A stretch of DNA of 64,000 bases, taken from positions 310,001 to 374,000 of the forward strand of contig NZ_JAPEOX010000001.1 in the NCBI RefSeq assembly GCF_026340675.1, written 5' to 3'. The position numbers and the translations under genes were made by a program. This document shows, in pieces, positions 1 to 9,125 of the stretch; position 1 is the first letter of the stretch, and every line of letters starts with the position of its first letter. The notes beneath the pieces were generated by a model, which saw only the letters and a program-made list of their open reading frames with translations, searched no databases and was not told where the DNA came from. This DNA comes from Streptomyces sp. NBC_01264. GTDB taxonomy: Bacteria > Actinomycetota > Actinomycetes > Streptomycetales > Streptomycetaceae.

Positions 1-907
1 TCGGCATTGACCGTCACGCCTTCCTCGACGTTCTCTTCCGACAGCGTCAGCGGGCCGAACACCGGATTGATCGGCAGTTGGTACCCGGGCGGAGCTTGAG
101 TCTCCACCCAGCAGTACGTGCCGAGTGCCTCGGTACGGGAGCACACACCGTTGGCCCCGGTGGTGCAGGAGCCTCCGATGTCGGTGTCCGGGTCGGCGCC
201 GGTGGTCTGGAGACCCGGAATGCCGTTGGTCTCCTCCCACATCTGGAAGACGGCGCCGGCCAGCGGGTTGCCCGTGTTCTCGTCCTCCTTGATCACGGTG
301 ACCGCACCGGTGACGGGCAGGCCGGGACCGTCGCAGCCGGGCGAACCGTCGGGGCAATGGTGCGGGGGGTGGCAAGGGCTGCTGCGGAAGGCCAGATCGC
401 TGTGGGGGGTCAACCAGCCGCCGTGACCCGGTGGGCACACGGCGCCCGCGCCGCCGCTGGCCGGAGCCGTGTTCGGGAACGGCTCTGCCGCCGCAGCGTA
501 CGTAGGGGTCGTCGCCAACAGCGCCGCCGTCACCGTCCCGAAGATCCAGGGGCGCCACGAAGCCCATGTCCGGCGCAGTTCACGACCGGCGAACCCCGAG
601 ACCGTCTCCGGGGCCTTCTCCAGCCGGCCCGCCTCCCACTGCGCGGCGACCTCGGCATCGGCCAACACGGCCTGAAGGATCCGCTCGGCCTCCCCCTGCA
701 CCGGCTCGCTCACCGCATGCCCGGGCTCGACGGCCAACGTGCGCGCGAGCTCGTCGATCACCACGTGCTGACCGTGCGACAAGTTCGGCAGCTGGGCAGC
801 GTCCAGCCTGCGGTGCGCCGTAGGGAGCGCCTCGCCGAGCTGGACCAGAGCGGGGTTCCGACACAACATTCCGTGAGGATGATCACCGGCGCTGGAGGTC
901 GTCACCA
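1..907 (-). CDS. Membrane-anchored Cna/SpaA-fold surface protein (3' end beyond window)
   Basis: This reading frame is open from an ATG at 907 down to position 1, so the C terminus lies outside the window. The first ~110 residues are hydrophilic and look cytoplasmic. A membrane segment follows (W-rich start, then [11 protein letters not shown] and an Ala-rich end), then a Pro/His/Cys-rich stretch. From about residue 200 comes a prealbumin-like collagen-adhesin B repeat: [23 protein letters not shown] and a [24 protein letters not shown] ending are typical of SpaA/Cna_B folds in Gram-positive surface proteins. The fold call is fairly safe. The function of the N-terminal part is unknown, and a later start at ATG 869 is possible. 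Role inferred: cell-surface or matrix protein. Confidence 0.6.
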
Positions 908-984
908 TCCGCAGGCCATGCCGTGCAAGCGGCCCAGCCCTCGGTGTTGGAGGAGGATTCGTAGGAGTAGCGGGTATCGCGGTC

Positions 985-1326
985 CTACTCCTCCCCCGTG
1001 ATTCTTTTGTATGCCCGGTCCGGGGTGTAGAGCAGGTGCTCGGCCCAGATGAGGTCGGTGGCGTAAGGGGTGAGGACCAAAGGGCCTTGGAGGGCGCTGT
1101 CGAATTCGGTGCGGCCGGCGGCGACGACTGCGGCACGGGTGTGGAGGAAGGCGTCATCGGACAGGTCGTGTCCGTACTCCGTACGGTCCGGCCGGTAGGG
1201 CGCCCAAGCCAGTTGTTCCGCAAAGCCGATGACCAGCGACAACGTGGACTGGGTAAGCCGCTCGGTCCGCGTGGCTGCAAGGAGTTCGGCGTCCGGGTCA
1301 GGTTCCGGGGGCCTGCAGTCCTCCAT
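985..1326 (-). CDS. Small hypothetical protein
   Basis: A 113-residue acidic protein beginning [12 protein letters not shown] and containing [22 protein letters not shown] and [20 protein letters not shown]. The amino-acid composition and GC3 pattern look like a real gene rather than a shadow of another frame. I chose the ATG at 1326 rather than the one at 1365, because 1340-1480 carries residues of a transposase remnant in another frame on the same strand. No family recognised. It lies just upstream of the Cna-fold protein on the same strand, with about 77 bases between them. Confidence 0.45.
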   Translation of the reverse strand: MEDCRPPEPDPDAELLAATRTERLTQSTLSLVIGFAEQLAWAPYRPDRTEYGHDLSDDAFLHTRAAVVAAGRTEFDSALQGPLVLTPYATDLIWAEHLLYTPDRAYKRITGEE

Positions 1327-1480
1327 GAGGTGCCAGAAGGCGTCTCCGGACCGATGGCAAGGCATCCAGACGGGGCAAGTCCGCGGTGCGGACGACGGTG
1401 ATCCCGTCTTTGAGGCACTGACCGAAGCGGGTTTGAAGGATCTCTGCGAAGCTGCGGACGTGCGTGTGGAGGGCTCACGG
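1298..1480 (-). pseudogene. Remnant of an ISL3-family transposase
   Basis: On the minus strand an open stretch reads [19 protein letters not shown], then [17 protein letters not shown]. This matches the C-terminal region of ISL3-type transposases in actinomycetes (pattern S-F-A-x-x-L-x-x-R ... W-I-x-x-V-x-x-D-D-L-P-x-L). The homology breaks off at about 1350 and the frame ends at a TGA at 1298. No start, no DDE residues and no terminal inverted repeats were found, so this is a short fossil, not an element. It marks the left flank as a site of past insertion. Confidence 0.45.
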
Positions 1481-1706
1481 ACACCGTTGACCTGCGGAAA
1501 TGCTACAGAGGGCCGATATGTGCGGTCCGTCCGCGGGAAGGTGACAGCTGAGGCGCCGTCGCCGGTCAGGGCGTCGGGGAGGCTCCCGTGAGTGACATCC
1601 AGTCTCGGATCGTCTCCTGGTGCGAACCGTTCACCGTGCTCGCGGCCGCTGCCTCGGCTTGCTCAATGGAGCATGGCGCTCCTGCCCGAGTGAGCAGGAC
1701 CAGTGG

Positions 1707-2237
1707 TCACCTGGGGCCTGTGCCGACTGGCTGGCCATCGAAGGGCATCCACTCCCAGGGCCCGTCGAACCGCCATGCCCGGCCGTCGGCATCACCCACA
1801 TCGTCGCCCGGTGCGAGGTGGGCGTACGGCCGCATCAACAGCTCGAAGGCGAAGGGGGTCCCGTCGTCAGGATAGACGTCGTACCCCGAGCCGTTACGAT
1901 GGCTGCCGTCGTCGGGAAACTCCCGGTAGGACAGGCCGTGGCGCAGCACGGTCAGTGTCCGTTCCGGGCAAGGGAGCCAGCCCGTCTCCAGGGGCGGATC
2001 ATGATGGTCGACGGCCGTCACGTGCACCACGGTCGGCGGCACTCCGACCCGGCAGATGTCTCCCGCCTTCAGCTGGTGGGGCGGCGGTTCGGTGCGGAAC
2101 AGCTCCGTCTGCACGTCTGGCGCGCCGGACTCGCCCGTGTCCACGCCCAGGGCGACGATGCCGTTCCAGTGGACGGAGCCGCAGGCGCTGTCGATTTCCC
2201 ACCAGGGCCAGTGCACGGACACAGTGCCCCAGGTCAC
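1707..2237 (-). CDS. Hypothetical protein
   Basis: A 176-residue protein beginning MTWGTVSVHWPWWEIDS, rich in Trp, His, Asp and Pro, with no signal peptide or membrane segment. The composition looks real: a coherent mix of hydrophobic and acidic residues and few Arg/Ala runs, unlike the alternative frames here. The C-terminal part contains FAFELLMRPYAHLAPGDDVGDADGRAWRFDGPWEW, which suggests a compact globular domain. I recognise no family. The next confident gene is more than 500 bases upstream on the other strand. Confidence 0.5.
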   Translation of the reverse strand: MTWGTVSVHWPWWEIDSACGSVHWNGIVALGVDTGESGAPDVQTELFRTEPPPHQLKAGDICRVGVPPTVVHVTAVDHHDPPLETGWLPCPERTLTVLRHGLSYREFPDDGSHRNGSGYDVYPDDGTPFAFELLMRPYAHLAPGDDVGDADGRAWRFDGPWEWMPFDGQPVGTGPR

Positions 2238-2753
2238 GGCCCGCTCGACTCTGGCCTGCGTGAAGGGACAGCCAGCGCAGTGGACACGCTCGTGCTGGCA
2301 CGGCGTCTGTGCTCGCTGATAGAGAGGTGGGGTTCGGTTGGCGAGCTGACCGCTGATCTGCAGACGGCCGAAGACGTGTGGAGGATGGTGGGGGTCTTGC
2401 CCAGGGCTGTCTACAACGCACAGGGCGTGTCATTCGACGCGCACCAGTGGACTCACGAAGTACCGGGCGGACACGTTGCCCAGGGATTCATACGGGCTCG
2501 TGCCGTTGCTGCCGTTCCGCGTGGACGTCGATGCGCCGGTGGATGCGGGCCGGCCCAAGAGCCCCCTCCGCCAGTGACTTAGCCGCGCTGTCGGCACCTG
2601 TCAGAGCACTCGGAAGCTGCAGGGGTGAGGGTGCAGCGGTGACCGCCCGGCCGTCCGTGTGCAAGACGGCCCGGCCGTGGCGTGGTGCGGGGGCACGGCC
2701 GGGCCGCCGGGGCTAGCCTCGGCGGCCGGACGACCAGGACAGGTAGGTGCGCC
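2238..2753. other. Stretch without a supported gene
   Basis: About 500 bases between two genes. Several open frames cross it on both strands but none has convincing composition, an RBS or family resemblance. The promoter and RBS of the NHL-repeat gene must lie near its right end; an AGGACAGG stretch sits just upstream of the GTG at 2754. Confidence 0.4.
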
Positions 2754-3698
2754 GTGCCCCGTTCCGCAGTGCCCGAACCCCCGCGTACGGGCCGTACCGG
2801 CCGCAGGGCCGGCTCCGTCCTGGTGCTGCTGGCGCTGTGCGCGATCGGGCTGGCCCCGGCCGGTACGGCAGTCGCCTCCGACCCGGGATCCGGGGGCGCG
2901 GGCGGCCCGCTGTACGTCTCCGACTACGGGAACGACCGGGTGCCGCGGGTGGCGCGGCGCGGCGGGCAAGACGTGGTCCCCGCCGTGGGCCTGGTCCGGC
3001 CCACGGGCATGGTGGTCGACGCCGCGGGCGATCTCTACGTGGCGGACACCGGGAACAACCGGGTCGTACGGATCCCCGCGGACGGCGGCCCCCAGGTCAC
3101 CGTCGCGACGGACGGGCTCTCCCGCCCCCTCGGGCTGGCCTTGGACGCCGCGGGCGATCTGTACATCGCCGACAGCTTCAACGACCGGGTCGTCGAGGTA
3201 CCCGCGGACGGCAGCGGGCAGCGCACCGTACCCACCGTGGGACTCCTCCACCCCTGGGGCCTCGCCTTCGACTCCTCGGGTTCCCTCTACATCACCGACT
3301 TCGTGAACGACCGCGTCGTCACCCTCCCCGCCGGAGGCGGCGCGCAGCGCACCCTTCCCTTCATGGGGCTCTCCCAGCCGGCCGGCATCGTCCTCGACCC
3401 GGCGGGCAACCTCTACGTCTCCGACACCGGCAACAGCCGTGTGGTGAGGCTGGCGGCCGGCGGCTCCGGCCAGAGCACGGTCCCCGCGTCCGGGCTCAAC
3501 GACCCGCTGGGCCTGGCCCTCGACGGGAGGGGCCGCCTCTACGTCGCGGACGCCTTCAACAACCGGGTGGTCCGCCTCTCCCCCGACGGCAGCGGCCAGA
3601 CGACCCTCCCCGTCACGGGCCTGAACACCCCGACGGGCCTGGCGATCCCGCCCACCCGCACCCTCCCGGCGGGCATCCATCGCGAGGGACGGTCCTAG
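2754..3698 (+). CDS. Secreted NHL-repeat beta-propeller protein
   Basis: A 314-residue protein with a Sec-type signal: basic N region, hydrophobic VLVLLALCAIGLAPAG, then a V-A-S processing site. The mature part holds six NHL-type repeats, each with a variant of LYVADTGNNRVVRL followed by GLxxPxGLALD, enough for a six-bladed propeller. These propellers usually bind proteins or polymers outside the cell and are not enzymes by default. GTG 2754 was chosen because it follows AGGACAGG and gives a normal signal peptide; an upstream ATG at 2682 would add 24 Arg/Gly-rich residues. Its stop overlaps by four bases the stop of the convergent gene on the other strand. Confidence 0.82.
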   Translation: MPRSAVPEPPRTGRTGRRAGSVLVLLALCAIGLAPAGTAVASDPGSGGAGGPLYVSDYGNDRVPRVARRGGQDVVPAVGLVRPTGMVVDAAGDLYVADTGNNRVVRIPADGGPQVTVATDGLSRPLGLALDAAGDLYIADSFNDRVVEVPADGSGQRTVPTVGLLHPWGLAFDSSGSLYITDFVNDRVVTLPAGGGAQRTLPFMGLSQPAGIVLDPAGNLYVSDTGNSRVVRLAAGGSGQSTVPASGLNDPLGLALDGRGRLYVADAFNNRVVRLSPDGSGQTTLPVTGLNTPTGLAIPPTRTLPAGIHREGRS

Positions 3699-5278
3699 GA
3701 ACCCTGCGCCTCCGCGCCGACCGCCGGGTGGACCAGTGCCGCACGCAGCTCGAGGGTCAGGGAGTCTGCCCGGGCGGCCAGGTCCGGGTCGAGGAACGTC
3801 ACCATGCCGTAGCTGCCCCTGTCACCCCACATGCAAATGGCGCGCCGGGCACGGTCGAGGCAGCTGAGGTCCGCGCACTCCAGCCAGCCCCCGGCCGGTC
3901 CGGCCGCCGGATTCCAGGACCGGTTCACCCTCGCGCCGACACGTTCGGCTCCGGCACGTGCGGCGTCCATGAAGGAACTCAGGGTGTCCGCCGACATGTC
4001 GTGGAAGTCTCCCGTCACCACGTGGACGCCGATGAGCCCGTCGTTGGCCTTGAGGTCGCCGTACGCGGGGGTGAAGGACTCGTAGCCTTCCCGGGCTACG
4101 TAGGCAGCCTCCAGCTCCTGGTTGAGCGGGGAGTTCCACAGGTGCCGCATGCCCTGGAACGTGTCCGGGACAGTGACGTCGTAGCGCGGATACGCGGTGT
4201 ACTTCGCGTACGACCACACCCCGGCCCCCACCAGGCTGCTCAGCACCACCGCCGCCCCGGCCAGGCCGAATGCCAGCTCGCGGGACGAATACGGCGGTAC
4301 GGGTGCCGGCGCCAGCTCGGGCAGCGGCGCTTCCTGAGGCACCGGATGTGCGGCAGCGGCCAGCTCGCCCCGGCGCCGGGCGCCGCGCAGCACCCTGCCG
4401 AGCCAGAAGGGCAGCGCTCCGTAGGCAGCGATCCCGGCCCACCACACCCATTGCGGAAGCCCCAGGCCGACCACGGCGACGAGCACCGCGCCGAGCAGGA
4501 CGCCGCGTACGAGGCTCGACTCGAACGGCCGGCGGACGAGCGGCAGCAGGAGCACCCGACCGGGCCGGTCCAGCACTTCGAGGGCCTCGGCGAGCATGGC
4601 GCGGCGCGCGTCGTCCGGCCGCTGCGCGGCATCCGCCCGCGCCTGCCCGGCCGCGGGGCGCACACCGCGGGCGGCCGTCAGTGCCTGGCGCAGGTCGTAG
4701 AGCTGCGTCCGGGCGATGCGCGGCGGCCTCGCGGCGGCCTTGTCGCGGGCCGCCGCCAGCCAGGGCGCACCCTGCACCTGGGCCACGCGCAGCGCCTCGG
4801 GCGAGTCGGGGGCCAGTTCGGCCACCCGCGCCGCGAGGGCGGGGCCCCGGTTCTTGCGTGCCGGGTGGTCCTGGAAGTCGCTGCGCAGGCAGAGTTCCGC
4901 GTACCCGGCGAGCAGCCCCAGGTGGTCGGGGAACACCTCGAGAGCGTCCCGGTAGACCTCTTCGGCGCGGTCGTCCTCGTCGTCGTCGTCCTCGGCCGCG
5001 TGCGCGAGCGCGAGGAGCAGCGACAGCTCGGCGTCGGGCCCGTACGCCTTCAGTCCCGTCCGGGCCGACTGCCGGGCCGCGCCCCACCGCCGCGCGGTGA
5101 GCAGCGCCCGGATCTCGGTGCGGGCACCTTCGGCGCCTCCGTCCGCCGCGACGTTCGCGTCCGCGACTTCCTGCCCGGCGCCTTCGGCTGCGGCGGTGAC
5201 GGGCGAGGTCTCGTCACCGGCCGGGCGTGCGCCGACAATGCCCTCATTGAACTGGTTGTTTTCATTCGCGCCGTGCAT
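3695..5278 (-). CDS. TPR-like protein with central membrane hairpin
   Basis: A 527-residue protein. The N-terminal half is soluble, helical and acidic (a DDDDEDD run near residue 110) and resembles degenerate tetratricopeptide repeats (AEEVYRDALEVFPDHLGLLAGYAELCL). Residues ~255-300 form one or two membrane segments (LLGAVLVAVVGLGL, WAGIAAYGALPF) and a further segment lies near 350 (LAFGLAGAAVVLSSLVGAGVW). The C-terminal ~170 residues are predicted extracytoplasmic. ATG 5278 was chosen over 5413 because the extra 45 residues are Arg/Gly-rich and atypical. Function unknown; this layout is common in streptomycete hypothetical proteins. Confidence 0.7.
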   Translation of the reverse strand: MHGANENNQFNEGIVGARPAGDETSPVTAAAEGAGQEVADANVAADGGAEGARTEIRALLTARRWGAARQSARTGLKAYGPDAELSLLLALAHAAEDDDDEDDRAEEVYRDALEVFPDHLGLLAGYAELCLRSDFQDHPARKNRGPALAARVAELAPDSPEALRVAQVQGAPWLAAARDKAAARPPRIARTQLYDLRQALTAARGVRPAAGQARADAAQRPDDARRAMLAEALEVLDRPGRVLLLPLVRRPFESSLVRGVLLGAVLVAVVGLGLPQWVWWAGIAAYGALPFWLGRVLRGARRRGELAAAAHPVPQEAPLPELAPAPVPPYSSRELAFGLAGAAVVLSSLVGAGVWSYAKYTAYPRYDVTVPDTFQGMRHLWNSPLNQELEAAYVAREGYESFTPAYGDLKANDGLIGVHVVTGDFHDMSADTLSSFMDAARAGAERVGARVNRSWNPAAGPAGGWLECADLSCLDRARRAICMWGDRGSYGMVTFLDPDLAARADSLTLELRAALVHPAVGAEAQGS

Positions 5279-5446
5279 CGCTACTGCGTCCCGTCCCTTG
5301 GTCGTGCGACCGGGCCCCTTCCCGGCCGCGCAACTATCGCGTGCAAATCGGAGTCCGTCAATCCATCGGACGGGCCCGGGGAGAGGCATCGTGGCTTCGG
5401 GGTTCAGGAACACCCGTACAGCGCTGGGCCGGTGGATACTCGGGGC

Positions 5447-5692
5447 ATGACTGTCTCCAAGCCCGGTCTCGACGATGCCGTGCTGTACAGGCTGAAATTC
5501 GCCCGACGGCTGCCCGCGAACCTGTCAGCGCTGACCGGGCCGTCCCACGGAATCATCGAGCTCCCCCTGCACGTGGCCTGGTCCGGGCAGCGCGCCTTCG
5601 ACCTCGACCAGCCCCGCCAGCGAATGGGCCTCTACCGCACCGTCCTGGCCGAGGGCACCCGCCCTTCACCGAGCCCTCGTTGCCCGGATTGA
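5447..5692 (+). pseudogene. 3'-truncated small regulator-like gene
   Basis: Encodes MTVSKPGLDDAVLYRLKFAR... The first ~72 residues (through YRTVLAEGTR) look like the start of a conserved streptomycete protein usually annotated as a transcriptional regulator. The family normally continues with a further helical domain. Here the frame instead runs into antisense sequence of the convergent permease gene and stops after nine Ser/Pro/Arg residues. The breakpoint is about 5663. I read this as a broken gene left by a deletion that removed its 3' end together with that of the permease. Confidence 0.55.
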
Positions 5693-6428
5693 CCGTGCGG
5701 GCCAGGACGGTGCGGACGTCCTCGACGGAGGCGTCCGTCGAGCGCTCGAAGATCATGGACGGGTGGCCGTCGAATCCGAAGTACTTTTCCGCGGCCGGGA
5801 AGCCTACCATCGCCACGCGGTCCAGGTTCGGGACCAGTTCGACGGGCTGAAGGATCCCGATGACCACCATCCGTTCGTTGTTCATCATGATGGTCTCGCC
5901 GGGGGCGGTGACACCGAGGCGGTCCGCCGCCACCGACCCGAGGACCGTCACGGGGAACTTCTCGTTGCCCTCGTTCAGCCAGCTCCCCTCGGCGACGCGG
6001 GCATTGAGGGCTTCCAGGAGATCGGGGCGGGCCGCTTGCGTGGTGACGCCCGCGGTCCGTTCCTGGGGCACGACGTCGCTGCGGCGGATGCGGGCATCCA
6101 CGTCGGCGGTGGCCGTGGCGTGCTGGACCGGGCCGATGCGCTCCACCATCGCCACCGCCGACTTGGGAAGCTTCACGTCCTGGCCCAGTGCGTCCTTGCC
6201 GGCCTCGGCGGTGAGCAGGTTGGTGCCCAGGCGGTCCAGCCTCGCCATCAGGTCGGCCTTGCTGGACTGGGACAGGCCGACGACCGCGACCATCGTGGCG
6301 ATGCCGATCGCGATGCCCAGGGCGGAGAGGAACACGCGTGCCCTGCGGGCCCGCAGGCCCACCGCGCCGACGCGCAGCACATCCCGGAGGGAGAGCCGGG
6401 AGGGCTTCAGTGCGCGGACGGATCCCAT
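5553..6428 (-). pseudogene. 3'-truncated MacB-type ABC transporter permease
   Basis: The protein starts normally, with an N-terminal membrane helix (VFLSALGIAIGIATMVAVVGLSQSS) and a MacB-like periplasmic core domain. It holds sense up to about residue 250 (ARTVNPGNEG). After that the frame runs antisense through the neighbouring truncated gene and ends in an Arg/Gly-rich tail. The three C-terminal membrane segments and FtsX domain expected in this ~400-residue family are missing. It lies one base after the ATPase gene stop, the last gene of the efflux operon. The transporter is therefore probably non-functional, unless another permease substitutes. Confidence 0.7.
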
Positions 6429-6429
6429 C

Positions 6430-7128
6430 TCACCTCACCTCCCGGGTCGGCGCGTCCGTGATGATCTCGCCGTCCCGGAAGCGGACTCGACGCGGCAGCG
6501 ATTCGGCGATCCCGTTGTCGTGCGTGATCACGCAGATCGTGGTGCCTGCCGCGTTCAACTCGTGGATGAGGTCCATGACGATCCGGCCGGACGCCGTGTC
6601 CAGGGCGCCCGTCGGTTCGTCCGCGAGCAGCAGGTCGGGGTCGCCGACCAGGGCGCGGGCGATCGCGACCCGCTGCTTCTCGCCACCGGAGAGTTCCTTG
6701 GGTGTGTGGCCGAGGCGGTGGCCCATGCGGACGCGCTCCAGCGCTTCCCGGGCGCGGGCCTTGCGTTCCTTCGGTCCGACCCCCGCGTAGAGGAGTCCGT
6801 CGGCGACGTTGTCGACCGCGTCGCGGCCCGCCGCCAGGTGGAAGTGCTGGAAGACGAAGCCGATGTGGCGGGCTCGGAGCGCGGAGAGCTGGGCGTCGGT
6901 GAGCTCGCGCACGTCGTAGCCGGCCACCTTGACCGTCCCGGACGTCGGGCGGTCCAGGGTGCCGATGACGTTCAGCACGGTCGACTTGCCGGAGCCCGAC
7001 GGGCCGACGATCGCCATCAGTTCACCCGCTCTCACCAGCAGGTCCACGCCGCGCAGGGCGTGCACACCGCCCGGGTACGACTTCGTGACGTCCCGGAGTT
7101 CGATGACCGGGGTGTCGGGGGTCGTCAT
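6430..7128 (-). CDS. MacB/LolD-type ABC transporter ATP-binding protein
   Basis: A 232-residue nucleotide-binding subunit with Walker A GPSGSGKST (residues ~40-48), Q-loop FVFQHF, signature LSGGEKQR (~145), Walker B LLLADEPTGALD and a switch His in CVITHD. The family powers export of peptides, lipoproteins or drugs together with an FtsX/MacB permease. Its ATG overlaps the stop of the adaptor gene (ATGA), and the permease follows at once, so the genes are translationally coupled. The ATPase itself looks intact, but its partner permease is truncated. Confidence 0.9.
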   Translation of the reverse strand: MTTPDTPVIELRDVTKSYPGGVHALRGVDLLVRAGELMAIVGPSGSGKSTVLNVIGTLDRPTSGTVKVAGYDVRELTDAQLSALRARHIGFVFQHFHLAAGRDAVDNVADGLLYAGVGPKERKARAREALERVRMGHRLGHTPKELSGGEKQRVAIARALVGDPDLLLADEPTGALDTASGRIVMDLIHELNAAGTTICVITHDNGIAESLPRRVRFRDGEIITDAPTREVR

Positions 7129-8201
7129 TGCTTTGCCACTCCGACCTTCTGGCCCGCCTCGATGGCAGCGCCGCTGACCTCGATCCGTCCGTCCGCTGTC
7201 ATGCCGGTCTCCACACGGACCATCTTCGAGGTGTCCCCGGTGACGATCTGGAGCCCGTAGCCGCCGCCCTCGCCGCGCAGTGCGACGACCGCTTCCACCG
7301 GGACGGCCAGGACGTCCTTGCGGCTCTCACTGACGAACTTCACGCTCGCCGTCACCTTGGCGTCCTCCCCCGACACCGCTGCCCCGCCGCCGTCCAGGGC
7401 GACTTCGACCGTGATGCCGCTCTGGGCGGAGGCTCCCTGCCCCGGGTCGGCTTCCGGTGCGACCTTTCCCAGCACCTTGCCCGTTTCCGTCTTCCCGCTC
7501 GGCAGCGTGACCTCCACCTTGGTGCCCTTCGCGGTGAGCGCCGTGTCCCCCTGATCGAGCAGGGCGCGTACGACCGGCTGTGCGGAGGCCACCGTGAGGA
7601 CGGGCTTGTCGGGGCCCACCTGGTCCGCGAGGGCCGCGTCCGCCTGGACGACCTTGATCTGGTCGGGCTGGAAGACCACGTCGCCCCGGCCGACCTTGCC
7701 GGTCGCCTCCCGGTTCAGGGACTTCTGCCACTGCTTGACCGCGGCCTCGGTCGCCTCGTCGAAGCGCGGATCGACGTAGAGGTCGCGTCCGTAGCCGAGC
7801 GCGCTGAGGTTGCGCTCCAATTGCAGTACGTCCGATCCCCTGTCCCCCCGCTTCATTTCGCGGAAGGCGGGCACGGGTCCGTACAGCAGCGTCACCGGCT
7901 TGTCGTTCAGCTCGTAGAGCGCATCGCCGCGCTTGAGGGTCGCCCCCTCCTTCGCCGCGACGGTGACCGTCCCCTCGACCGCCGACTTCACTGCGCGGCG
8001 CTCCGCGAAGTCGATCTTGCCGTCGACCGTCTTGGACTGGACGAGGTCGGTGCGCTCGATCACCGCGGTGGCGGGCGGGAGCCGGCTGTTCCCGCCCTCG
8101 GCGCCCGCCTCCTCCCCGCCGCCGATGACCAGCGCCCCGGTCCCGACCGCGGCCGCGGCGATCGCGGCACCTGCCACGGTGAATCCCGTACGCCGCCTCA
8201 T
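7125..8201 (-). CDS. HlyD-type efflux adaptor with peptidoglycan-binding domain
   Basis: A 358-residue periplasmic-adaptor-like protein of the kind paired with MacB ATPases in Gram-positives. It has an N-terminal anchor (FTVAGAAIAAAAVGTGALVIGG), then a lipoyl/beta-barrel half (VEGTVTVAAKEGATLKRGDALYEL). Residues ~115-165 form a peptidoglycan-binding domain 1 (GSDVLQLERNLSALGYG, then FDEATEAAVKQWQ). The C-terminal half is HlyD-like barrel and membrane-proximal sequence. The ATG at 8201 overlaps the stop of the upstream lipoprotein gene as ATGA, which fixes the start. Acts outside the membrane in the efflux complex. Confidence 0.88.
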   Translation of the reverse strand: MRRRTGFTVAGAAIAAAAVGTGALVIGGGEEAGAEGGNSRLPPATAVIERTDLVQSKTVDGKIDFAERRAVKSAVEGTVTVAAKEGATLKRGDALYELNDKPVTLLYGPVPAFREMKRGDRGSDVLQLERNLSALGYGRDLYVDPRFDEATEAAVKQWQKSLNREATGKVGRGDVVFQPDQIKVVQADAALADQVGPDKPVLTVASAQPVVRALLDQGDTALTAKGTKVEVTLPSGKTETGKVLGKVAPEADPGQGASAQSGITVEVALDGGGAAVSGEDAKVTASVKFVSESRKDVLAVPVEAVVALRGEGGGYGLQIVTGDTSKMVRVETGMTADGRIEVSGAAIEAGQKVGVAKQ

Positions 8202-8851
8202 CCCTGCATCCCGTCCAGGCCGTCGAGCAGCTTGGGCTTGCACGTCTCGCGGGCCGCCTTGAGCGTCGGCGAGTTCCTGTCGATCTGCGGCGACACCGGG
8301 TTCGGGTCGCCACCGGGCATCACGTTGCCGCCGGACATCGTCGGGTTGGTGAACTTCGAGATGCCGTTCTCCCGCATGCACTTGGCGTGCGCCAGCATCG
8401 ACTCGTAGTCCTTCTGCGCGTCGCGCTTCGGCTCCAGCTTCATCGCCTCGGACATCTCAGGGCCGCAGGCGCCGCCCTTGCCGCCCTTCTGCTCCTCGCC
8501 GCTGCCGCTCGGGGAGGTGATGGCGTCGATCTTCGCCCAGTCGAGATGTCCACTGAGCTTGGGATCGGGGAAGTCCTTCACCCCGCCCTCGGTCCGCATG
8601 CACTGGACGTACTTCATCTGTGCGTCGAAGAACGCGCCCTTGCCCCGGGCGGCCGGCTCCCCGGCGGTGCTCTCCGGCGAGGCGGCTCCCCCCGTGGCGG
8701 CGCCCGCGGCGTCCGGGACCGAGGCGACTCCGTCGTTCTGCTTCGCCCCGTCGGCGTAACCGCCGTTGCCTCCGCACGCGGCGGAGAAGGCGAGAACGGG
8801 GGTGACGAGGAGGGCCGCGGTCCGCAGCCGGGTGCTGGTCTGAATGCTCAT
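8198..8851 (-). CDS. Putative lipoprotein of the efflux operon
   Basis: A 217-residue protein with a signal peptide ending in a lipobox (LAFSAAC), so the mature protein should start with a lipid-modified Cys. The body contains conserved Cys-x-R patches (YVQCMRTEG, HAKCMRENG), seen in a streptomycete family located beside MacB-type efflux genes. First gene of the operon, coupled by ATGA to the adaptor. The start at 8851 follows a GGTGGTC-type RBS; a longer frame to 9070 lacks the signal peptide logic. Function unknown; a substrate-binding or sensing role for the transporter is inferred from context only. Confidence 0.75.
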   Translation of the reverse strand: MSIQTSTRLRTAALLVTPVLAFSAACGGNGGYADGAKQNDGVASVPDAAGAATGGAASPESTAGEPAARGKGAFFDAQMKYVQCMRTEGGVKDFPDPKLSGHLDWAKIDAITSPSGSGEEQKGGKGGACGPEMSEAMKLEPKRDAQKDYESMLAHAKCMRENGISKFTNPTMSGGNVMPGGDPNPVSPQIDRNSPTLKAARETCKPKLLDGLDGMQG

Positions 8852-8917
8852 GAGGACCACCCTCCGGGCCCTACATGGTGGCCAGTAGATGACCACATGA
8901 TGAGGACGTAACAATGC

Positions 8918-8937
8918 GACCGCTCCAACGAGCGGTC
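8918..8937. promoter_or_regulatory. 7-bp inverted repeat in divergent promoter region
   Basis: GACCGCT and AGCGGTC are perfectly inverted around six bases. The site lies 67 bases upstream of the lipoprotein start, in the region between the efflux operon and the terpene synthase. Candidate operator for the efflux operon. Confidence 0.35.
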
Positions 8938-9014
8938 CGCCAGCCGTGTGGCAGGAGGCGAGCACCGGCCCGACTGGGGTGCGGACGAGGACCGGGGTGA
9001 GCACCGGCCGGCTT

Positions 9015-9029
9015 CTGGCTTGAAGCCAG
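9015..9029. promoter_or_regulatory. Perfect palindrome upstream of terpene synthase
   Basis: CTGGCTT-G-AAGCCAG is a perfect 7+1+7 palindrome about 97 bases upstream of the terpene synthase start. It is a candidate repressor or activator site. No regulator gene sits next to it, so the binding protein is unknown. Confidence 0.35.
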
Positions 9030-9125
9030 CTGCGTTCCACCCCGGATCCGGGAGATCGTGAACTGCGCACAAGACGCCGGCGGGGAGTCCACCCGGCTGT
9101 GACCAGCTCGTTTCACGGAGGGCAC

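Noticed and set aside
1620..2582. Plus-strand frame of 320 codons
   Set aside because: Mostly antisense to the hypothetical gene at 1707-2237. Its last ~100 codons look slightly better but have no RBS or family.
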